A stretch of 38,538 nucleotides of DNA from Bacteroidales bacterium (lineage in GTDB: Bacteria > Bacteroidota > Bacteroidia > Bacteroidales > JAIPAP01). Both the position numbers and the translations under genes were made by a program. Shown here piece by piece: positions 15,388 to 23,770 of this stretch. Every line of letters begins with the position of its first letter. The stretch's first letter is position 1. The notes under the pieces are model-generated. The model was not told the origin of the DNA. It saw only the letters and a list, made by a program, of their open reading frames with translations, and made no database searches. The stretch spans positions 1-38,538 of the forward strand of contig JAIPAP010000033.1 in the NCBI GenBank assembly GCA_021740045.1, read 5' to 3'.

Positions 15388-16953
15388 TTAGTTTTCGTTT
15401 TTGTTATCTTGTTTCTCCTCAGGAATTTGATACTTATCTTCCAATGCTTCCATTTTATCTTTCAATTCCCTGATCTTTTCCCGGTACTCCGGTTCACCAT
15501 AAAGGTTATTCAATTCATGCGGGTCTTCCTTCAGGTTATATAATTCCCATGAATTCGGATCGGTTTCAAAATGAATAAGTTTGAAATTTTCCGTTCGTAC
15601 ACCGTGGTGTTTGGGAACACCCCAGCCATTGGCATAAAATCGGTAATAAACCGCATCGCGCCAGCTTTCGAGGTCGGGAACCCTGAAAAGCGGGGTGAGT
15701 GACCTTCCCTGCATGGCACCGGGAATTTCCACTCCGGCCACATCCAAAAAGGTGGGGGCAAAATCGATATTTTGTACCATGGCTTCATTTACCAGGCCTT
15801 TTTTAATTTTTCCGGGATATTTCATGATCAGCGGGGTGCGTAGGGATTCCTCATACATATAGCGCTTATCAAAAATGCCATGCTCGCCCAGGAAAAAGCC
15901 TTGGTCGGAGGTGTAAATAACAAGGGTGTTTTCAGCTAATCCGTGCTTTTCCAGGTATTGATTTATCTTACCTATACTGTTATCCACCGAAATAATGGTT
16001 CGCAGATAATCCTCCATATACCGTTGGAAATTCCAATCGGTTCTTTCTTCCGGGGTGAAATCGGTTGAATAGAATTTTTTGATCTCCTCAACATAGCCTT
16101 CTTCCCATGCTTGCCGTTGTTGGGGAGTCATCCTGTTCAGAACTACCGGGTATGCGTTGCGAGGTATGCGATTCACCTTTTTGATTGGACAGGTATCGCA
16201 AGGCACTTTAAAATCCCATGCTATATCCATATGTTCAGCAATGGTGAGCTTTTGATCTTTCATATGCTCACGCCCTTCATAATCATCGTAAAAGGAAGCC
16301 GGTTTGGGGAATTGCCTTTCATCATACTTATCGAGGTAATTGGTATCGGGCATCCAATTGCGGTGAGGAGCCTTATGGTGAATCATCATCATAAAGGGCT
16401 TATCGCTATTGCGTTTTTCAAGCCATTCCAGTGCAAGATCGGTGGTGATATCGGTTACATAACCTTCATACACCGTATCTTTTCCCATTTTAATAAATTC
16501 GGGGTTGTAATAAAGTCCTTGTCCGGGAAGTACGTTCCAATAATCAAAACCACTGGGCCGGCTTTTCAGATGCCATTTACCAACTATGGCAGTTTCATAG
16601 CCGTTTGCCCTGAGCAATTTCGGGAAGGTGACCTGTGTGGAATCAAATACATCATGGTTATCTTTTATTCCGTTCAAATGGGAATATTTCCCGGTTAACG
16701 CAACAGCCCGGCTTGGTGCGCTAATGGAGTTGGTAACAAATGCATTGGCAAACCTCATGCCCTGATCCGCCATTCTGTCGATATGAGGAGTTTTGTTCAA
16801 ATCGCTCCCGTAACAACTTATGGCTTGTGTGGCATGGTCGTCGGTCATAATGAATACAATATTGGGCCTGTTCTTGGCATTTTCCGGTTGCCGGTTGACG
16901 CATGACATGAGCAGCCCCATAGCAGAGACCAATATGAAATTTTTCAGGTTCAT
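15388..16953 (-). CDS. Family S1 sulfatase lipoprotein, serine-type
   Basis: The 521-residue protein has a lipobox LLMSC with C18. It opens with the metal-binding NIVFIMTDDHATQAISCYG. The formylglycine motif is S-A-P-S-R with S78 as the residue to be converted, so it depends on the radical SAM maturase anSME and not on the aerobic Cys-specific enzyme. No anSME gene is in this window. Further metal and substrate segments are GKWHLK, HHKAPHRNW and YTSDQGFFLGEHG. The N-terminal half resembles S1_11-type N-acetylglucosamine-6-sulfatases, but this subfamily call is from memory and tentative. It probably removes sulfate from the PUL glycan at the membrane or in the periplasm. It is 17 bp from the propeller gene and 12 bp from GH92, which indicates co-transcription. 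Confidence 0.93.
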   Translation of the reverse strand: MNLKNFILVSAMGLLMSCVNRQPENAKNRPNIVFIMTDDHATQAISCYGSDLNKTPHIDRMADQGMRFANAFVTNSISAPSRAVALTGKYSHLNGIKDNHDVFDSTQVTFPKLLRANGYETAIVGKWHLKSRPSGFDYWNVLPGQGLYYNPEFIKMGKDTVYEGYVTDITTDLALEWLEKRNSDKPFMMMIHHKAPHRNWMPDTNYLDKYDERQFPKPASFYDDYEGREHMKDQKLTIAEHMDIAWDFKVPCDTCPIKKVNRIPRNAYPVVLNRMTPQQRQAWEEGYVEEIKKFYSTDFTPEERTDWNFQRYMEDYLRTIISVDNSIGKINQYLEKHGLAENTLVIYTSDQGFFLGEHGIFDKRYMYEESLRTPLIMKYPGKIKKGLVNEAMVQNIDFAPTFLDVAGVEIPGAMQGRSLTPLFRVPDLESWRDAVYYRFYANGWGVPKHHGVRTENFKLIHFETDPNSWELYNLKEDPHELNNLYGEPEYREKIRELKDKMEALEDKYQIPEEKQDNKNEN

Positions 16954-16970
16954 AAGGTTTTCATCATAAA

Positions 16971-18353
16971 TTAGTTAACATAATTTTTCTGTGTGACCAC
17001 TCCTTTTTCGGTAATAAGCTGAATAAGGACAATATTTCCCGTCAGCTTTTTCAGGTCAACTCTGTCGCCATTGGTTACGGTTTTTGATAAATATTTTCTT
17101 CCATCTATCCCGTATATATTCAGCAAGGCTTTCTTATTTAAATTCCTGATCTTAAGGGCACCCTGAATAAATTTGAAGTGCTCTTTGCCATGATCAGGTG
17201 ATCCATCTATTGCGGATGTTCCCGGAAAATCATCGAAAATATGGGCGGTACCGGGTTGGGTGGTATTTACCGCTTCTTCCACATCCAGCCAGTAAAACCG
17301 GCCCCGGTAATTGCGTGTATCATCAAAGATGGAAAAGAAATCATCGGCATTTACATTGAAAGAGATCAATATCTCACCATTATCGGTAAACTGCGGATGG
17401 GCAAAGGCGTTGTAGGTGAAATTTTCGTCAGGAACAACGATATCGGCAAATACATTCTCAATGCCACCGGTGTTTGACGTATTCCAGGGGCCGGTGATCT
17501 TATCCGATTTTTGGATGATCAGTTTGCTATCCAGCCATATTTCATGCTGAACAAGGTAAAATGAACCGTTTTGTTCATGCACTGACAGCGATTCACTGAT
17601 AGGCCGGTCACCAATAGGTACAGCATCTTCACTATGTTCCGACCATTGATCATTACCGGCATAAAATTCCCAATCTCCCATCACGGAGTTTTCAACCCTT
17701 GCCAGGTAGGGGAGGAGCCAGGTCCAGGTATTTTGCGTGGTGTCTTTTTTGCCAAACACATAGGTATAATCTTCCTGTTCCAATACGCAGGTGCCAAATC
17801 GCATGTTAGTATCCAAAACTGCTTCCAGCGGCTTGGTGTGTAGGTGTTCCATGGCCGGATAGCTGAAGGATGCAATATGGGTTCCACCGACTTTAAACTG
17901 GAAATTGGGATTTCCTTCCCCCTTCCAAACCCTGAATGCAAATATTCTCAGGGTATCTTCTTCCAAAATAGCATGTTCCGGCCAGAACCAGGCTTCACCT
18001 TGTTCGGGAATAAAGGAAGTGGGATTTTCCAGTGTTCCCCCGTAATAGGTGGTTAATTCATCATTATCTTCAATGATCACGGAATTCCTGATCATGGTGG
18101 AGGCGCCGTTTTTGATATTGAATTCTCCCTCCATTTCACCAATAAAAGTATCGCCAAACAGCCACAGGGTTTTATCACCGGGCAAGGGAAGCGATATGGT
18201 CACATCGGCGGCACACCAGCCGTCGTCCACTTTAGTGAATTTATTAAAGCGTTCCTGTGCAGGCCTGATCACATCCTGCCCCTTAAGATATGACGGAAAT
18301 AAGGTCAATCCGGCCAGGATAAATAAGATTGATATGTTTTTTAGTTTTTGCAT
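16971..18353 (-). CDS. Secreted beta-propeller protein, DUF5005/DUF4185-like, with T9SS sorting tail
   Basis: The 460-residue protein has a signal peptide (MQKLKNISILFILAGLTLFPSYLKGQ). Its propeller region (about 30-365) is paralogous to the 11265-12368 product. Shared blocks are PGDKTLWLFGDTFIG, MIRNSVIIEDND, AWFWPEHAILEEDTLRIF and YNAFAHPQFTDNGEILISFN. The last 70 residues (ALLNIYGIDGRKYLSKTVTN to TEKGVVTQKNYVN) look like a degenerate T9SS type A sorting domain. It should therefore be placed at the cell surface or released. Its position between the transporter and the sulfatase implies a role in glycan processing or binding. The twin without a tail suggests one propeller outside and one inside. 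Catalysis is plausible but unproven. Confidence 0.85.
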   Translation of the reverse strand: MQKLKNISILFILAGLTLFPSYLKGQDVIRPAQERFNKFTKVDDGWCAADVTISLPLPGDKTLWLFGDTFIGEMEGEFNIKNGASTMIRNSVIIEDNDELTTYYGGTLENPTSFIPEQGEAWFWPEHAILEEDTLRIFAFRVWKGEGNPNFQFKVGGTHIASFSYPAMEHLHTKPLEAVLDTNMRFGTCVLEQEDYTYVFGKKDTTQNTWTWLLPYLARVENSVMGDWEFYAGNDQWSEHSEDAVPIGDRPISESLSVHEQNGSFYLVQHEIWLDSKLIIQKSDKITGPWNTSNTGGIENVFADIVVPDENFTYNAFAHPQFTDNGEILISFNVNADDFFSIFDDTRNYRGRFYWLDVEEAVNTTQPGTAHIFDDFPGTSAIDGSPDHGKEHFKFIQGALKIRNLNKKALLNIYGIDGRKYLSKTVTNGDRVDLKKLTGNIVLIQLITEKGVVTQKNYVN

Positions 18354-18362
18354 ATTATTGGT

Positions 18363-19529
18363 TTACGCCGCTTTGGCTTTTGATTGTTTTACGGCCAGCA
18401 ATGTGGCATAACCCACATAGAGAATACAGGCAACCAATACAAAAATGCTGGCGGTTACTCCGAAATGTTGACTCAGTAAACCCATAATTGGTGGAATTAC
18501 TGCACCACCACTTACGGCCAAAATGATCAGGCCCGAAAGCTCATTGGCGTATTTGGGGGTGTGTTCCACAATGATGGCAAAGAAGATGGGGAATATATTG
18601 GCAAATCCCAATCCGGCAATAAATATCATGACAAATGCTACGGCAGAAGTAGGTGCCAGGATGATTCCCGCCAATCCCGCAAGGGTAATAATGCTGCTTA
18701 CCACAAGGAAGGATTCCGGTTTGATAATACGAAGCAGAAAAGTTCCGGAAATCCGCCCTGCCATTAATGAGGCAAAATATACGCTAATGCCCAGGGCAGC
18801 CGAATCAATATCAATGGCAAAACGATCGCGCAGGAAATTGGTGATGTTGCTGTTCATCGAAACATCAAAACCCACTATAAGGAAAATGCCAAAGACCATT
18901 GCCAGGATAAAAGGATTCTTTAACAATCGAAAGGCACTTTTAAAAGTAGCCGGTTCTTTTTCGGGCTTGCGTTCTTCTACATGCACCGATCTCAACCAAA
19001 ATACAACCAGGAGTGATAAAGCTGTATAAATGGGGAATATCAATTTCCAGTCGCCAAAATAGCTGGCAACAAAAGCAGTAATGGCCGGCCCTAGCATAGA
19101 AGCTATTGCTTTTACAAATTGTGACAAACTTAAATTAGCTGCTTTACTTCCTTCTTTTGAAATATCGATCAATAAAGGATTGGCCGAAACCTGTAAAATG
19201 GTGTTCCCAATTCCCAGGATCATAAAACCGATAATAGCGGTAATGTAGGAATAATACACAAATGGGATAATGGTTCCAACCCCGGTAAGCAACATACCCA
19301 GGTTTACCGTATACTTTTTGCCTTTGCGATCCTGAAAGATGCCTGTTGGGATAGCAATAAGGGCAAACCACAGGAATACCATCATGGGTAAAAGTTGTGC
19401 CACACTATCGGTTAGCTGAAAATCCTTTTGGATGTAACCGGTAGCTACTCCTACCAGGTCAACAAACCCCATCACGTAAAATGACATGAAAACGGGGATA
19501 CTGATCTTTAGTGCTGTTTTTTTGTTCAT
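18363..19529 (-). CDS. MFS sugar transporter of the FucP/glucose-galactose type
   Basis: The 388-residue inner-membrane protein has 12 predicted hydrophobic segments. The first begins KISIPVFMSFYVMGFVDLVGVATGYIQ, and the middle loop is SVHVEERKPEKEPATFKSAF. The loop after segment 2 (GIFQDRKGKKY) is the MFS signature. It resembles the Bacteroidetes sugar:cation symporters that import free monosaccharides. Beside ROK kinase, mannose isomerase and GH92, mannose is the likely cargo. It lies 9 bp upstream of the propeller gene. A 72-bp gap before it contains a hairpin and a possible internal promoter. Confidence 0.92.
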   Translation of the reverse strand: MNKKTALKISIPVFMSFYVMGFVDLVGVATGYIQKDFQLTDSVAQLLPMMVFLWFALIAIPTGIFQDRKGKKYTVNLGMLLTGVGTIIPFVYYSYITAIIGFMILGIGNTILQVSANPLLIDISKEGSKAANLSLSQFVKAIASMLGPAITAFVASYFGDWKLIFPIYTALSLLVVFWLRSVHVEERKPEKEPATFKSAFRLLKNPFILAMVFGIFLIVGFDVSMNSNITNFLRDRFAIDIDSAALGISVYFASLMAGRISGTFLLRIIKPESFLVVSSIITLAGLAGIILAPTSAVAFVMIFIAGLGFANIFPIFFAIIVEHTPKYANELSGLIILAVSGGAVIPPIMGLLSQHFGVTASIFVLVACILYVGYATLLAVKQSKAKAA

Positions 19530-19547
19530 TTTATTCGCTTTTCAGTT

Positions 19548-19576
19548 GCATTAAAAGTTGTTTAATGCCAAAAGTA
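19548..19576 (-). promoter_or_regulatory. Candidate internal promoter and palindrome upstream of the transporter
   Basis: On the minus strand TACTTTTG (19569-19576) is a perfect TAnnTTTG box. It is followed at once by GCATTAAA-N5-TTTAATGC (19548-19568), a perfect 8-bp inverted repeat that would cover the transcription start. No good -33 element is visible. It could be an operator or just an intercistronic hairpin. Confidence 0.35.
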
Positions 19577-19601
19577 ACATCTAAAAATTCAATTAAGCTT
19601 C

Positions 19602-21359
19602 TTATATCCTTACATACGCTTTTATGGTTGCGCATTCTTCTCCTTCCGATTTTCCAAATGGCCTGATGGTATATTTTCCTACCGATGCCGGAATAATAAA
19701 GGTTTCGGCATAATGGACCACAAAAGGAATAAAAGCATCATCAGGGCTCTCTACCACGGCTTCTTTTCCGGCCACCAGGTTGAGCACATTGAGGTTTCCA
19801 TTGGTATGATGTTCCACCTTTTTGGTGAACCAGTGGCGCCGGGTTTCAATAAATTCACGTTCATGAAGGCCGGTACGTTCTTCCCGCCAGCCATCTCTGC
19901 TACCTATCTCTTCAATACGATTTATGAGGTTTTTGCGCGTCCAATTTGTAGTGCGATCCCATTGGATTACATTTTCCCCATGTTTGATATTGATAGGCCG
20001 GGGTTTTCCATCCATGCCAAGGCGCCCCCAATCCCATAGCTTAAAGGTGAAGATATAAGGAGTGGAACTGATCTCCAGCACCATGCTGTTTTTACCTGAG
20101 CAATGAATAGTTCCGGCGGGGATGAGGAAATGATCATGCTTTTTGGCAGGCCATTTTTCCACATATTCTTCATCGTTAAATGCGGTGCCGTCCCTTTCCG
20201 ATTGTTTCAAATCAGCGATCATTTCTTCAGAATTGACGCCTTCCTTAAGGCCAAGGTAAACTGAAGCATCTTCTCCGGCATCCATCAGATAATAGCTTTC
20301 ATCCTGTGTGTAATGCATTCCAAAGGTTTCCTGTATGTAATCGGTGGTGGGGTGGACTTGTAAGCTCAGATTACCGCCATCCATAGTATCCAAAAAGTCG
20401 AAACGGATAGGGAATTCCGCTCCAAATCGTCCGTGCACTGCTTCACCCAATAATTCATTGGGTTGATAAAACACCACGTTTAGAGAGGGGATTTCCACAA
20501 TGGTATCACCAAATTCCAGTAGCAGGCTGTTTTCTTCGGGAATGCAATTAATGCTCCATGCATAATTGGGGTGGTTGCGATCCAGGCCGCAAATTTCTTT
20601 CATCCATTGTCCGCCCCAAGGGCCGGCATCAAAATACGGTACAACGCTAAACGGTTGCCGGGCGGCCTGCTTTATGCCTTGCCTCATAGCTTCGCCTGTA
20701 ACCATCTTGGGGGCAGAGCGATCGTTAGTGTCGAGCACGTAATCCCAACGATCGATCTGTTGTCGCTTAAAGCGGTCGCATACCCGCCAGTCGACAAAAT
20801 AGCCCCGTTTGTATTTTGATTCCGGTGATTCGGTTTTATTATTGATACCCAAATTGTTAACCAGCTTATCGCGCATGCGAAGCTGTATTTCCCAGCGGGC
20901 CATGTCTGCATAAACCAGCAAATCGGGTTCGGGTGCTATGAGTGTGGCTCCGGGTCCAAAAATTAAGATCAATCCATTTTCTGTTTCCGCTATGTCATTT
21001 TGAATTTGTTCCAGGCTTTGCTGATCAAAGAAATCCTGCATTTTTAAGCGGGTCATATACCCAAAGATACGGTCATCGGTTACATCCTGATGGGTTAGTT
21101 GCCTGATCTTCTCTTCGGGATGCATGGCCTGTTTGGATTCAATCACCTGGTCGGGTTTGAGCCCCTTCACCAGTTTATCCAGTACTTCCTCATATAAAAT
21201 GCCCTGATAGGTTTCTACAACAATGATCTTAACGGTTTTATCTTCCTTTTCAAGGACTGTCTTCAACTCCCGGTTGGTTGCCTCCCATCCGGTCAAACAG
21301 TCCTTTTCCCTTCCTTCAATTCTTACAAGCGGTCGCTTTTCAAACTTCGTCTTCTCCAT
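19602..21359 (-). CDS. manA: Class I mannose-6-phosphate isomerase, long form with N-terminal domain
   Basis: I start this 585-residue protein at MEKTKFEKRPLV, preceded by GGAG at good spacing. A longer frame would run deeper into the ROK gene. The C-terminal 350 residues contain the zinc-binding set of type I phosphomannose isomerases: Q334 and H336 (LSLQVHP), E354 (DESYYLMD) and H419 (PAGTIHCSG). The enzyme interconverts mannose-6-phosphate and fructose-6-phosphate in the cytoplasm. The first 230 residues are an extra domain with IIVVETYQGILYEEVLDKL, a glycine-rich FGPGATLIAP, and a conserved stretch VDWRVCDRFKRQQIDRWDYV. I recall the same arrangement in other Bacteroidetes, but its function is not known to me. 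The start overlaps the ROK kinase gene by 20 bp, so the two are tightly coupled. Confidence 0.93.
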   Translation of the reverse strand: MEKTKFEKRPLVRIEGREKDCLTGWEATNRELKTVLEKEDKTVKIIVVETYQGILYEEVLDKLVKGLKPDQVIESKQAMHPEEKIRQLTHQDVTDDRIFGYMTRLKMQDFFDQQSLEQIQNDIAETENGLILIFGPGATLIAPEPDLLVYADMARWEIQLRMRDKLVNNLGINNKTESPESKYKRGYFVDWRVCDRFKRQQIDRWDYVLDTNDRSAPKMVTGEAMRQGIKQAARQPFSVVPYFDAGPWGGQWMKEICGLDRNHPNYAWSINCIPEENSLLLEFGDTIVEIPSLNVVFYQPNELLGEAVHGRFGAEFPIRFDFLDTMDGGNLSLQVHPTTDYIQETFGMHYTQDESYYLMDAGEDASVYLGLKEGVNSEEMIADLKQSERDGTAFNDEEYVEKWPAKKHDHFLIPAGTIHCSGKNSMVLEISSTPYIFTFKLWDWGRLGMDGKPRPINIKHGENVIQWDRTTNWTRKNLINRIEEIGSRDGWREERTGLHEREFIETRRHWFTKKVEHHTNGNLNVLNLVAGKEAVVESPDDAFIPFVVHYAETFIIPASVGKYTIRPFGKSEGEECATIKAYVRI

Positions 21360-22311
21360 TCTGATTCTCCAATGTTGTTGCCAGATAAGCCACACCCAGG
21401 AGGGCGGCATTATTCATGTTTTCTGCTTGTACGATTTTTACTTCTCCCCAGCCTATCCAGGCCTGTTCTTTAACTTTTTGTTCGATGTAGGGGATGATCA
21501 CACCGGCACTGCCCATTACTCCGCCATTCAATATCACAATTTCCGGATCATAGGCATGGATCATATTAATAACTGTTGAGGCCCAGATATCGAGGCTGTA
21601 ATTACGGATATTAAGCGCCAGTTTATCTCCTTGTTCGGCCAATTGAAACACTGATTGAAAATCAATCCTTTCGGCTTTTGAGAGTTCGCTCTCCGGCCAT
21701 GCGGGATCATCTTTTGCCTTTTTCTCCAGGCTCCAGGTTGATGCTTCCGCTTCGGCACAACCAATGTTTCCGCAGTTGCAGGGCGTTCCGTTCACATTCA
21801 CAATGAAATGTCCGCCAAGAATACCGGCCTGAAAATGCTTTCCCCTTACTAACTCACCCTGCATTACTGCCGATGTGCCAATACCGGTTCCCAGTGTAAG
21901 GCCAACTACATCGTCTTTTCCACGTCCTGCGCCATATTTCCATTCACCTGCAAGGGCTGCACGGGCATCATTTTCCAAAAACAGCGGGATGTCCCATTTA
22001 TCTTTTGCCCAATTAACAAAATCAAAATTCAGGGCATCGGAAAATTTATCATTAATGGAAATAAGTTTCATCTTTTGGGTATCGACCAGTCCCGGAGTGG
22101 CAAATCCCACTCCGGACAGGTCATTTGAAGTTTTGCCGGCTTCATTCAACAACTTATCAATCTCATCTTCCATAACCGGCAAGCGGGGTAATAATCCTTT
22201 ATCCGATTGAGCATCGATGGATGTCCAGGCCAAGACCTCTCCCTTTTCCACTATACCCAGTTTTATCTTGGTTCCACCCAGGTCAATTGCTATCGCTGCA
22301 TTATCTTTCAT
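21340..22311 (-). CDS. ROK-family sugar kinase
   Basis: The 323-residue cytoplasmic protein has the ROK pattern: ATP-binding AIDLGGTKIKLG at the N terminus, catalytic ENDARAALAGEW, GLTLGTGIGTS, and the zinc-binding cluster GTPCNCGNIGCAE. ROK kinases phosphorylate hexoses such as glucose, mannose, fructose and N-acetylated sugars. Beside a mannose-6-phosphate isomerase and GH92 it is most likely a mannokinase, but the sequence alone does not fix the sugar. It begins 2 bp after the SusD stop and overlaps the isomerase gene by 20 bp. Confidence 0.94.
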   Translation of the reverse strand: MKDNAAIAIDLGGTKIKLGIVEKGEVLAWTSIDAQSDKGLLPRLPVMEDEIDKLLNEAGKTSNDLSGVGFATPGLVDTQKMKLISINDKFSDALNFDFVNWAKDKWDIPLFLENDARAALAGEWKYGAGRGKDDVVGLTLGTGIGTSAVMQGELVRGKHFQAGILGGHFIVNVNGTPCNCGNIGCAEAEASTWSLEKKAKDDPAWPESELSKAERIDFQSVFQLAEQGDKLALNIRNYSLDIWASTVINMIHAYDPEIVILNGGVMGSAGVIIPYIEQKVKEQAWIGWGEVKIVQAENMNNAALLGVAYLATTLENQNGEDEV

Positions 22312-22313
22312 TA

Positions 22314-23759
22314 TTAATAACCTTCATTTTGTGTAAGATTGGGATTCAAATCGCGCTCCCGTTGCGGAATGGGGAAACGGTAGTGAAAGCTTTGCGGATT
22401 CGCATTATTTCCTTTAGCGGCATTAACCCGCTCGATCAAGCGGTTGGTTCGTTTAAGGTCGAACCAGCGGTTGCCTTCATTAATGGTTTCCAGGCGTTTT
22501 TCCTTCCATACTGCAGCACGGAATTCCTCATAATTCAAACCCGAAAGATCGGGCAGAACATCTTCATTGCCGTTACGGGCACGCTCCCTTACCTGATTCA
22601 CGGCATCGTATGCAGCCTGATTGGGACCATTGTTGATCTCATTTAAGGCCTCTGCATAGATCAACAGTACTTCGGGGTAACGCATCAATTTGAAATTAGC
22701 TCCTGACTGTCCGGTTTCACTTGCTTCATAAGCATCCCTGTCCCAATATTTCCAAAGGTGAGGTTCGAATTCATGCTGCCAATAGGAATCAAAAAAGGTC
22801 ACTTCCTTACGGTAATCGCCTTCTTCAAAAGTATTCAGCAGATCTTCGGTGGGCAGTAACATTTCCACGCCTGCCGGGAAAACCGATTGAATAGAGGGTA
22901 AACCGCTGATCACCAATCTTGAATTTTCATTGTTTACGCTGGCGGTAAACTGGACTTCAAAAATAGATTCTTTGCCGTTTTCATTGGATTCTTTAAAGGC
23001 ATCCGCATAATCATCAAACAATTCATAAACACCTGAATTAACAACCGCTTCCGCATGGGTGGCTGCATCATTCCAATTTTCGCGGGTAAGATGCACTTTT
23101 GCCAGCATAGATTTGGCGGCTCCCCAGGTAGCTCTTCCTTTATTGGCTCCCGAATGGCTTTCAGGGAGTTTTTGAGCCGCCTTTTCAAAATCTGCAATAA
23201 TAAGAGCATACACATCTTCAACAGCTGCTCTTTCTTTATATACCTCTTCGTCGCTTAAATCGGGAGAAACCGGTATGGTTACCATGGGTACTCCACCATA
23301 CATGCGAGCCAGGTTGAAATAGAACAGCCCTCTGAGAAAATGAGCTTCTCCAAGAATTTGCTGTTGAAGCGTGGAATCCATTTCAGTATTGGGGATCTTT
23401 TCCAGAACGATATTGGCCCGGCTAATACCTAAATATGATCCCTGCCAGGCTTCTTCTGTATAATTATTAGTAGCTTCCAGGGTATAATGGTCAAATTCAT
23501 GAACATCCGGATCATTCAAATTGGGATTGGCATTGAAATCATCGGAACTGATATCCTGTATATACCAAATATGGCTGTTGTATTGATTCACCTGACCCAA
23601 AACATCGTACACAGCGTTTATGGCATTCAAGGCCGATTCTTCGGTTTGATAAAAATTATCGTAATAGATCCGGTGCGGATCCAGGTCGAGCTTCTCCTTG
23701 CTGCATGAAGAAGCGATTAATAATGATATGGCGATTAAAAAATATGCTGCTTTATTCAT
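22314..23759 (-). CDS. SusD/RagB-family glycan-binding lipoprotein
   Basis: The 481-residue protein has the lipobox ASSC with C19, followed by SKEKLDLDP, typical of SusD proteins. The N-terminal SusD-like part includes YQTEESALNAINAVYDVL, and the helical tetratrico-like core includes EAHFLRGLFYFNLARMYGGVP. The C-terminal RagB region ends YRFPIPQRERDLNPNLTQN, the usual closing motif. It sits on the outer membrane as the lid of the SusC channel and binds the glycan. It starts 11 bp after susC, and the pair is the core marker of a PUL. Confidence 0.96.
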   Translation of the reverse strand: MNKAAYFLIAISLLIASSCSKEKLDLDPHRIYYDNFYQTEESALNAINAVYDVLGQVNQYNSHIWYIQDISSDDFNANPNLNDPDVHEFDHYTLEATNNYTEEAWQGSYLGISRANIVLEKIPNTEMDSTLQQQILGEAHFLRGLFYFNLARMYGGVPMVTIPVSPDLSDEEVYKERAAVEDVYALIIADFEKAAQKLPESHSGANKGRATWGAAKSMLAKVHLTRENWNDAATHAEAVVNSGVYELFDDYADAFKESNENGKESIFEVQFTASVNNENSRLVISGLPSIQSVFPAGVEMLLPTEDLLNTFEEGDYRKEVTFFDSYWQHEFEPHLWKYWDRDAYEASETGQSGANFKLMRYPEVLLIYAEALNEINNGPNQAAYDAVNQVRERARNGNEDVLPDLSGLNYEEFRAAVWKEKRLETINEGNRWFDLKRTNRLIERVNAAKGNNANPQSFHYRFPIPQRERDLNPNLTQNEGY

Positions 23760-23770
23760 AATCTTAAACT

